Positions 57,230-64,000 of a stretch of DNA of 64,000 bases are shown here, one piece after another. Source of the DNA: Macrothele yani (taxonomy: Eukaryota > Arthropoda > Arachnida > Araneae > Macrothelidae); assembly GCA_039090855.1 (NCBI GenBank), contig CM076997.1, positions 169,538,709-169,602,708 on the forward strand, written 5' to 3'. The stretch's first letter is position 1. Each line of letters begins with the position of its first letter. The position numbers and the translations under genes were made by a program. Under the pieces are notes generated by a model, which searched no databases, was not told where the DNA came from, and was given only the letters and a program-made list of their open reading frames with translations.

Positions 57230-58531
57230 TTGGGTTGATGCATAAGTGCATGCCGTTTTATTTCACGAGTGTTTCCCAACTCAGTAGTGATGGCGCAGAT
57301 GGCCAGTTATGTATCAAAATGTAGCCTGTAATATTGTGTTATCTAAATCATATTGCCTAGTGTGATTGTAGATATTGTTTTTTTTTTTTTGTTTTCAGGT
57401 CCGGAAGAATGGAGTGTCAAGTAGAGAGGAATGAACATTTCCGACATCGGCTCCTCTACGAGTTTAACAAGGGATCCACAGCCACCGAGGCTACTCGACA
57501 AATTCGTATTGTGAATGGGGAAGATGCAATTGCTTCGACGAGAGCCCGCAAATGGCTTGAGTGGTTCCGAGGTGGCAATTTTGACCACAACGACTCTCCA
57601 CGCACAAGTAGTCAATTTTACTTTGATGAGGATCGTTTGAACCATCTCATCCACTTGGATCGGCGTCAAACCACTCGCGAATTCGCCACTGAGATGGACT
57701 GTGATCAGGCCACAGTGGTGCAACACCTAGAACGCATGGGAAAGGTCCAGAAATTGAGGTCTTGGGTGCCTCGCTTTCTCACCGGGGACAACAAAAATCA
57801 GCGTGTTGCCATATGTGGTTCCTTGCTCGCCCGTTATCGCGAATGTTCTCAGCAACACAAACCCTTTTTATCACGTATTGTTACTGCAGATGAAAAGTGG
57901 TGCCTGTAAGTGAATTTCAGGCATCGGAGGGAATGGCTAAGCCCAAACAAGGCGCCCACAGCACGTCCAAAACATGACCTTCATCCTGCAAAGATCCTGT
58001 TGTGTGTCTGGTGGGACATGAAAGACATTTTTCTCTGGTAAATGCTGCCGAGGAATCAGAACATCAACGCTGCACTCTCTTGTGAGCAACACCGCCGTGT
58101 GGAGGGAGCAATTCAACAGAAACGGCCACATCGGTCCCATGGTGTTTTTCTCCAACTTGATAAGGCACTCCCTCACAGTGCAAATATGACCGAAATGGCC
58201 ATTCAGGACATGAAATGGGAGATCCTTCCACATCCGGCCTATTCCCCAGATGTCTCCCCTTCAGACTATCACCTGTTCCAATTTCTCTTGAATGCACTCC
58301 GTGGCAGAACGTTCAACAATGACGTTGATCTCCAGAATTTCCTTCATGATTTCTTCGCATCAAAACCTGCACGATTTTTCAAGAATAACATGACCTATCC
58401 AGACGTTGGGACACCATCGTAAACAATGGGAGGAGGGGAATACGTAGTTGATTGATTCCATTTTCCCTTCTGATGCAATACATTACTGTAGTGCAGTGAA
58501 AGAAATGGCATGAACTTATGCATCAACCCAA
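57230..58531 (+). mobile_element. mariner-type transposon, nearly intact
   Basis: Ends TTGGGTTGATGCATAAGTGC and inverse TTGGGTTGATGCATAAGTTC, with TA at 57228-57229 and 58532-58533. 1,302 bp. Confidence 0.95.
57409..58422 (+). pseudogene. mariner DD34D-type transposase, two nonsense codons only
   Basis: One uninterrupted frame of 337 codons apart from TAA at 57907-57909 and TAA at 58039-58041; no frameshift. N-terminal HFRHRLLYEFNKGSTATEAT helix-turn-helix, linker, RIVTADEKWCL (first Asp), FLQLDKALPHSANMT (second Asp; DNA.PH is DKALPH here) and SPDVSPSDYHLFQFL (third Asp), then LRGRTFNNDVDLQNFL. Length matches mariner transposases (about 345). Asn-to-Lys at the second motif is unusual and may have weakened it before the stops arose. 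Confidence 0.9.
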
Positions 58532-58748
58532 TAGGTTCATTATTTTTTATCTTTGTGGTATAGACTGGAAACATTCAGTAATTCAGTGTTATATGAGTTT
58601 TCAGGTTGTGTGGATGTGCACCTTTTTCTGTTATCGTGAGCTACAAAATCTTAGTCTGTGCTTATGCCTGAGGAAGCGAGCATGATGTATTATTATGATC
58701 TCTGGAGTTTTCAGCTCCATCCCACCGTTGAGATATCGAGCTTTATGC

Positions 58749-59080
58749 TTAACCTGATATCACGATCTTCGGAGTTTCCAGCCTGAGATCATGTTCGAGA
58801 CATCGGGCTTTGTGCTTGATATGTGATTGCGGTCGCCGGGATTTTCAGCCTGAGTCGCTTCTCCATGTATGAAAAGATTCATGTCTTGTGGCATGGCACA
58901 CCATCCTGCTGGAATTAACCTGATATCACGATCTTCGGAGTTTCCAGCCTGAGATCATGTTCGAGACATCGGGCTTTGTGCTGGATATGTGATTGCGGTC
59001 GCCGGGATTTTCAGCCTGAGTCGCTTCTCCATGCATGAAAAGATTCATCTCTTGTGGAATGGCACACCATCCTGCTGGAA
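58749..59080. repeat. 166-bp tandem duplication
   Basis: Two almost identical units, 58749-58914 and 58915-59080, each starting TTAACCTGATATCACGATCT. Inside each unit are two related halves (GGAGTTTCCAGCCTGAGATC and CGGGATTTTCAGCCTGAGTC), and a third, older half precedes the array from about 58695. So the array arose by stepwise doubling. Confidence 0.9.
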
Positions 59081-59399
59081 TTAACCTCTCTATCAGAAAA
59101 CACATGCACATGAGATGATAAGATCAGAGACGGAAACGAATCACGTGTCAACGGGTCAATGGGTCAGCGGGTCGACAATTTCTAGCGGGTCAAACGTGTG
59201 GGGTTAAAGTGTTCCTCACTCGATTTCGACACGGTTTTATTTTTGTTTTATTTTTGGAATGCGAAAAAAAAATTCCAAATAAAAAGGCGCATTGTGGAAT
59301 TCTGTATTCGATACTGTGCCCGCGGACTGAAAAATGATTCCTCAGAAGCATAAGTGTCCCTTCCATTTGAGAGGGCTTTGATGAAAACTACATCCACAT

Positions 59400-59668
59400 T
59401 TTGGAAACTTTCAACTCATCATAAACTTGTTAAAATTGGTGTTGCTGTTAAAGTCATTCTGAAGCTTTCTATGTTAACAAGAAGACAGGAAAAACTGAAA
59501 TATAATTGAAACAGCTAAAACTGAACGTATAATTGGGTGAAAAATGTATCAACGAAAGAAGGAAATTTAACATCAAGAACAATGCAGAATTTTTGAATCG
59601 GCGACATTGTACATATAAATCAGAAAAACGTATAAGTTAGAAACGTATAATCGAGGTTCTACTGTATA
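59400..59668 (+). repeat. Possible pogo/Tigger 3' end fragment
   Basis: Ends ATAATCGAGGTTCTACTGTA, the inverse of a Tigger-like terminus. The matching left end was not found. Confidence 0.35.
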
Positions 59669-59869
59669 TATATTGATATGGCCTAATGGGATCACAACAA
59701 TCACCCATTTTCTTCTTCTTACGGCATGAAAACAAGATAGACTCCATGTACAGAAGCCGTTCCATAAAAACTGAGAGTAGTTTTTTTTTTCTTTTTTTGA
59801 GTTAGTAACAGTGCGAAGGGAAAAAATAACCACGCAGACAACTAACTGCATTAAGGAAGTATCTATGGC

Positions 59870-61010
59870 AACAGTTATTAGCCGTGGCAGACGATTCTGG
59901 ATTTGTTATTGCGCAGTTGTTTAAGTACGTCTGCATTTCGCCATACAGCTATGGAGGTGAGTGATTAAGAGTTAAGAAGTGAAATGCGTTGTGTGATAAA
60001 ATTTTGCTACCGTTTGGGTAAAACAGCTGCAGACACAGTTGATTTAAAGAAAAGAGCTCACAAAGGTAAATGTGTGAGTGAGTCAACGATTTTTAGATGA
60101 CACTATGATTTCACAAAAGAGCATTTGTCAGCAGAACTCACTCCTTGGCCTGGTCGACCTGAAAGTGTTGTTACTGAGTGTATTGTTAACACTGTATGGG
60201 CCATCCTGCAAGAAGATTGACGAATGACGTGTGAAGACAAAGCGGCGTCAACTAATATTTCAAAAACGTCGGCATTCCGCATTGTATGTGACGAATTACT
60301 ACTGCATCGTGTGTGTTCCAGATAGGTACCTCATCCCCTGACGAGAGAACAATTGTTAGCCAGAGTTCAGGTGTGTCATGAGTGGAAATAAATTATTGCA
60401 AAGGATCCAAACTTTCTAAACACAGTAATGACTGCCGTTGAAGCATGGGTCCACTATTTCGACCCCCCCCTCACGAACCACGTAACGAGTGTCTAGAAAC
60501 ACAGAGGCTCGCCTACTCCGAAGAAAGTTCGCCAAACCAAACCAGCTGGCAAGATGATGATGATAATTTTCTTTGATCGTAAAGGTGTAGTCTACCATCA
60601 TGCCGTTCCTCCACAAATTACTGTCAATGCTGAGTAATACATTTCAGTCTTGAAGCGTCTGCGACGACACATATCGATTAAGCGACCGGAACTAGTGGAC
60701 AAATGGACCCTACACCATGACAACGCCCGTCCACATGTGGCTGCTTGTGTTCAACAGTTTCTTACGAAATGCAGTATTAAAATCATGCCACAACCTGCCT
60801 ACAGTCCTGAACTCACCCCGTGCTATATTTGGTTGTTTCCAACAATGAAGGAGAAGTTCCGTGGTGCAATATTCAACACAGATGCTGACGTTATTCAAGC
60901 TGTACAGGTGTCACTAAAGCAGCTTCCACAAAATGCCTTCGCCACATGCTTTGAAAAGTGGACAGAACGATAGGACCGTTGCATATCATCCGAGGGAAGA
61001 TACTTTGAGA
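59870..61010 (+). mobile_element. mariner-like transposon, old
   Basis: Transposase relic with flanking non-coding DNA; inverted ends are too eroded to define. Boundaries approximate. Confidence 0.6.
59984..60973 (+). pseudogene. mariner-like transposase with six stops but no frameshift
   Basis: 330 codons in one frame from MRCVIKFCYRLGKTAADTVD to the TAG at 60971. In-frame stops at 60098 (TGA), 60218 (TGA), 60323 (TAG), 60389 (TAA), 60494 (TAG) and 60635 (TAA). Recognisable: helix-turn-helix, LTPWPGRPESVV linker, VHYFDPPLTNHV, LHHDNARPHVAACV (second Asp) and QPAYSPELTPCYIWLFP, where the usual S-D at the third Asp is C-Y. Pure point-mutation decay. Confidence 0.85.
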
Positions 61011-61649
61011 AGGTATAATATATATTTTGCTGTACCTATATTTTTTCATTTTGTGTGAGTTTACTCTCAGTTTTTATGGAGCAGCTGTTGTTTGCAACGC
61101 TTTAAGAACAAAATCAGCGTTTCTGCCTATCGACATCAAGAACCAAAGTGATTTAAAACAGGCCAAATCGTCTTCCATTTTGAAGTTCCAAAATATTCAT
61201 AACGTAATTTCAAATTTAAAAATGTCGGCAAGGGCCTAACGATTTTTTGGTAACGTGTTGCAAATCACAATCATGTTAAAAAGGCAAATGTTCTAGAGGG
61301 TGAGCGCATTTGCTGCAATTAATTTCATTTTGCATTGATATTATTTAATGAAGAACAGCTCTTATTAAAAAACGTCCTGCTTGAGGTTTTTCAGAGCTAA
61401 GCGCGATTTTTTTCCATGAGAATGCATTTTCAAAATCATTAACTTCCTTTCATGACTTGGCATTTGAGAAAATATGGCTAACCTATTCTCGTAAGCGTCA
61501 TTGCCTATTTGCATATTACTCTATTCTGTTAATCTTGCTTGCCTCAAAGGATATGTATTATGATAATAGGTGTAGATGCTATTTTTTTCTTTGCAGCAAA
61601 TATTTGCTTTGATATTTCTTTGCTAAAAGCATTTATCTTTCCATTTTAG
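61011..61649. other. Intron before the terminal exon, nothing recognised
   Basis: AT-rich, no repeat ends seen. Confidence 0.4.
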
Positions 61650-61943
61650 TTTATCGATCTGAAAGCCATGCCGAACTCTTTGGTTCTTGAAATTGATCCA
61701 ACCAAAATCGTTCACAAAACGACTACGATAGCTCCTCCTTCGACCGCATCTGGTGTGACTGATAAAATACAAAGTACTACGCCCCGTGTGATAGACGATT
61801 CGAACCGAGACACTCCAGGTCACTCTCCGGGAACTGTTGCAGGGGTTACTATTGTTATGTTGATCATTGGAATAACAGCCGGGGCCGGAGGCACATTTTA
61901 CAAATTAAAGGGAATCCCCAGTTTCCTCCAGCGTTCGAGGTAA
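61650..61943 (+). CDS. Host gene, terminal exon: stalk, membrane helix and short tail
   Basis: The acceptor CTTTCCATTTTAG opens a 97-codon exon in phase 0 ending with TAA at 61941-61943. It completes the ectodomain (FIDLKAMPNSLVLEIDP), then a Thr/Ser/Pro-rich linker (residues about 18-60 of the exon). A hydrophobic stretch TVAGVTIVMLIIGITAGAGG (about 62-81) fits a single membrane helix, followed by a basic tail YKLKGIPSFLQRSR. The topology would be type I: ectodomain outside, about 13 residues in the cytosol. No signalling motif is visible in the tail. Confidence 0.85.
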   Translation, partial: FIDLKAMPNSLVLEIDPTKIVHKTTTIAPPSTASGVTDKIQSTTPRVIDDSNRDTPGHSPGTVAGVTIVMLIIGITAGAGGTFYKLKGIPSFLQRSR

Positions 61944-62047
61944 TTATTTGCACGTTGCATTCTCACATCAACCAATGTAATTCGTCCAAGTAAAAAGTTA
62001 GAAAATATGTAAAAAATGTACATTGCGTAAATTATGTACCTATCTGA

Positions 62048-62053
62048 AATAAA
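62048..62053 (+). terminator. Polyadenylation signal AATAAA of the host gene
   Basis: A canonical AATAAA 105 bp after the stop codon, in TCTGAAATAAAATCATAATC. Another AATAAA-like site (TGAATAAAATTT) occurs near 62187 and could be used instead. Confidence 0.6.
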
Positions 62054-62446
62054 ATCATAATCACCTATTGTTTGGATTGTTTACTTCGAGTGCGAATCAT
62101 CAGTGGCTTATCTACAATCATGAATATACAGCAATATGCGCACTGTGAACTATATGATCATATTTGTTCTGGAATTTAAATTTGCTGAATAAAATTTTGT
62201 ATTCTTGCGAAATCCGGTATGTCTCAACATCTGTGTAGGAGCTTCAATGATGAGAACTCCTTCAGAATTCCAAAATATTGTTACAGATTCCGTTTTCTTC
62301 TGAAGGTCACGCGGTGCTAGCACCTAAGTATCTACGTAATCAATCAATCAGCTGCTCACTGCGTACAGTCAATGTTGAGTGAGAAATTGAAAACTGCTAC
62401 TCACAGAAATCTTGATTAAGAAACCTCAGTTCTTTGTATATATATA
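62054..62446. other. Intergenic DNA downstream of the host gene
   Basis: No gene seen between the polyadenylation region and the Tc1 B fragment. Confidence 0.4.
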
Positions 62447-62990
62447 CACTGAAGAGCAATTGAATTAGATATACCTGTCTAGTAACGTGTAGCACCACCT
62501 TTCGCCCTGATGAAGCGACAAGACACCGGAAGCGTTGGGAAGCCATACGGATCCATGACCCCCGAACAAGCTCCCACAGTTCACGAAAATTTTATGGAAG
62601 GGGTCAAGCCCTCGAACATCTCTCTCGATGGCATCCCAGATGTGCTCGGTGGTATTGACGTCAAGTGACGTAGCTGTCCAAGGAAGCTAGGTCACGTAGC
62701 TGGCCAAGGAAGCTAGGTCACGTCGGTGGAGTGTTCATCAAACCATTCGGACACCATTCGGGAGCGATGTCACGGTGCATTTTCTTGTTGCAGGATGAGG
62801 TTCCCAGTAGGATGTTGAAGACGCACTAACGGGAGCAAATGGTCCTCCAGAATATCCCGGTAACGTTGACCTGTGAGGGACGATGTCACACGTACAAGGG
62901 GTCCCATTTTAGTCAGCGTAAATAGTGCCCAGACGAGAATGCCACCCCCATCAGTTTGAAGAGTACCCTGCTGGCAAGAAGGATCCATCG
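62447..62990 (-). mobile_element. Tc1-like transposon, family B, copy 3, cut by an LTR element
   Basis: Begins CACTGAAGAGCAATTGAATT after TA (62445-62446) and corresponds to the 3' half of the minus-strand transposase (NLILQQENAP at 62770 marks the second catalytic motif, with Glu for Asp). At 62990 the match to the other copies stops in GGATCCATCG and the LTR begins. A small internal duplication (AGGAAGCTAGGTCACGT twice, about 62678-62722) is specific to this copy. The other half should lie beyond the LTR element, right of the window. Confidence 0.85.
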
Positions 62991-63562
62991 TGTAACGTAT
63001 ACTCTAGATTCAGTTTCCTTTTGATTTTACTATCTCTCGTTATTTTATTTTCCTATGTAAATTATCTCCTTACTTAACGAGATGTTATTTCTCCCGCTGA
63101 ATGATATCTGGCAATGAGTGTAAGTCATGACGTGGTGGTAGGCAGTATAAATAGGCGCGTTCAACGATACCAAAAAGAGCTTTTTGTTGATGTGCGTAGG
63201 GAGAGCTTTGTTTTATGTGTAAAGAGATCTTCGTTTGGTGTAAAGAGAGCTTCGTTTATGTGAGAGGAACTTCATTATATGTGAGAGCCAGATATCGAGT
63301 AGTTGTGTGACCTGTGAAGTGAGTGTGGATAATACCAGGAGTTTCCCTAATAAAAGGTTTTCTTAGTAAGTACGTTTTTCTCAGTTCATAGTGTTGTCAG
63401 ACCTCTGTCTGGCTGTTAGGTCTCTTTCATTAAGTGTTACTATTAACAACCAGCATAAGACTTTATTCATCATAAATCACTACTACTACAACGTTACTAG
63501 CAGTTAAGCTTATTCATTAACAATTACTACAACAACCAGTAAGAAACGGTATTCATTATAAT
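62991..63562 (+). repeat. 5' long terminal repeat of an LTR retrotransposon
   Basis: Starts TGTAACGTATACTC at the break in the Tc1 and ends just before the primer binding site. It holds a TATA box (TATAAATA, 63146-63153), an AATAAA at 63349-63354, and several GTGTAAAGAGA(G/T)CTTCGTTT-type short direct repeats at 63172-63290. Both ends are inferred from context because the 3' LTR is outside the window. Confidence 0.75.
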
Positions 63563-63574
63563 TGGCGCCCGAAC
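63563..63574 (+). promoter_or_regulatory. Primer binding site (tRNA-Lys-like)
   Basis: TGGCGCCCGAAC directly follows the LTR. This is the standard start of a primer site complementary to a lysine tRNA 3' end in LTR retroelements. The match beyond 12 bases is not convincing. Confidence 0.75.
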
Positions 63575-63609
63575 TTTTTCTGAACACGAGGTCTTGACAA
63601 TTATTACCC

Positions 63610-64000
63610 ATGTCTTCTTTACCTGAGACAACTTCAATATTTCACCCTAAGGCAAGTTTCGGTGGTGATGGGATTAATTTCGACCATCTGCAAGAAGCCT
63701 GTGGGGCTCACTTTACTGATAATGATTTCCAAGTGCCCAGGCATTCTTCACAATTTCGTAATTCACCAGCTTCTTATTACTCTGAGTCGCGGGTCGTACC
63801 TAAGGGATTTCAATCCTCTCAGAGAAGCAGAATGCTTGCCCATTTCGTGCCGCATGCAGGAACAATTCATTTCAATGGTTTGGAGGGGTCCTTAAAATTT
63901 CTTGAGGAGCTGGAGGATCATTTTGATCTATACAATATTCCTCCAGACTGCAAAGTGCAAATAGCAGGCACTTGCTTGAAAGATACCGCTAAGACCTGGT
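63610..64000 (+). CDS. LTR retrotransposon gag, 5' part (open to window end)
   Basis: An open frame of 130 codons from ATG 63610 runs off the right edge, so it is not closed by a stop here. It begins MSSLPETTSIFHPKASFGG; the last third reads FNGLEGSLKFLEELEDHF and continues to CLKDTAKTW, the pattern of a retrotransposon gag capsid domain (hydrophobic/acidic helices ending in A..W). Gag packages the element RNA into particles in the cytoplasm. No stop or frameshift in the visible part. Probably Ty3/Gypsy-type; pol lies beyond the window. Confidence 0.8.
   Translation, partial: MSSLPETTSIFHPKASFGGDGINFDHLQEACGAHFTDNDFQVPRHSSQFRNSPASYYSESRVVPKGFQSSQRSRMLAHFVPHAGTIHFNGLEGSLKFLEELEDHFDLYNIPPDCKVQIAGTCLKDTAKTW

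Larger units (their letters stand above)
3850..62053 (+). other. Host gene, 3' seven exons: putative LolA-like single-pass membrane protein
   Basis: Seven exons with good acceptors and donors join in one frame: 3850-4013, 10141-10260, 15814-15879, 21071-21224, 34593-34729, 49487-49651, 61650-61943. They encode about 366 residues and a TAA, followed by AATAAA at 62048. Features of the joined product: four N-glycosylation sequons (NAT, NLT, NST across the exon 3/4 junction, NAT), five scattered cysteines, a Thr/Pro-rich stalk, one C-terminal membrane helix and about 13 cytoplasmic residues. The series of C-x-V, YRYIGK...IPC, and FDISRCY motifs is what I remember from metazoan LolA-like (ependymin-fold-related) membrane proteins. 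Exon structure is seen; the family is inference; function is unknown. Introns range from 5.2 to 14.8 kb. The 5' end lies outside the window. Confidence 0.7.

Noticed and set aside
62187..62192. AATAAA as sole polyadenylation signal
   Set aside because: Possible alternative, but the site at 62048 is nearer to the stop codon and equally canonical.

Overview
This is an animal nuclear-genome window, most likely from a chelicerate and probably a spider. It is AT-rich, coding exons with GT..AG splice sites are separated by 5-15 kb introns, and the introns are packed with Tc1/mariner transposons of types I associate with arthropods. The species call is inference; no sequence here fixes it. There is no operon structure, CRISPR array, phage or bacterial-type gene.

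One host gene runs left to right across almost the whole window. Seven exons are visible (3850-4013, 10141-10260, 15814-15879, 21071-21224, 34593-34729, 49487-49651, 61650-61943). Their phases agree at every junction, giving about 366 codons that end in a transmembrane helix, a short cytoplasmic tail, a TAA stop and an AATAAA signal at 62048. The 5' exons, including any signal peptide, lie left of the window. The cysteine-poor extracellular part resembles the metazoan LolA-like domain membrane proteins. That family call is from pattern memory and needs a profile search.

The rest is mobile DNA, layered in time. Intron 3850/10141: a 1.2 kb Tc1-like relic lies upstream; inside are two copies of a modular repeat with 12-bp inverted ends, old SINEs, a 31-bp minisatellite and a near-perfect 124-bp foldback. 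Next two introns: Tc1 family B, a relic of an arthropod repeat protein, a fresh SINE with a 13-bp target duplication, a mariner and a Tc1-like element. Intron 21225-34592: a 4.5 kb DNA transposon with about 320-bp terminal inverted repeats and an 8-bp target duplication, itself hit by a Tc1 and a SINE, then a pogo/Tigger-like deletion derivative, two Tc1 relics, and a retroelement ORF1-like block with a CCHC zinc knuckle. Intron 34730-49486: an RTE-like LINE, another Tc1 B copy inserted in a 20-bp palindrome, a hAT-type MITE, a 1.16 kb foldback built from internal repeat modules, and a third Tc1 A copy. Intron 49652-61649: a mariner split by a hAT element that in turn holds a Penelope-like GIY-YIG fragment, then three further mariners and a 166-bp tandem duplication. 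Downstream of the gene, a Tc1 B copy is cut by an LTR retrotransposon whose gag frame is still open at the window end.

All transposases seen are broken, but several only lightly: one Tc1 by a 2-base insertion, one mariner by two stop codons. I found no evidence of a new functional biological system. The best candidates for something undescribed are the long-TIR 8-bp-TSD element, the modular foldback family and the hAT/GIY-YIG composite frame.
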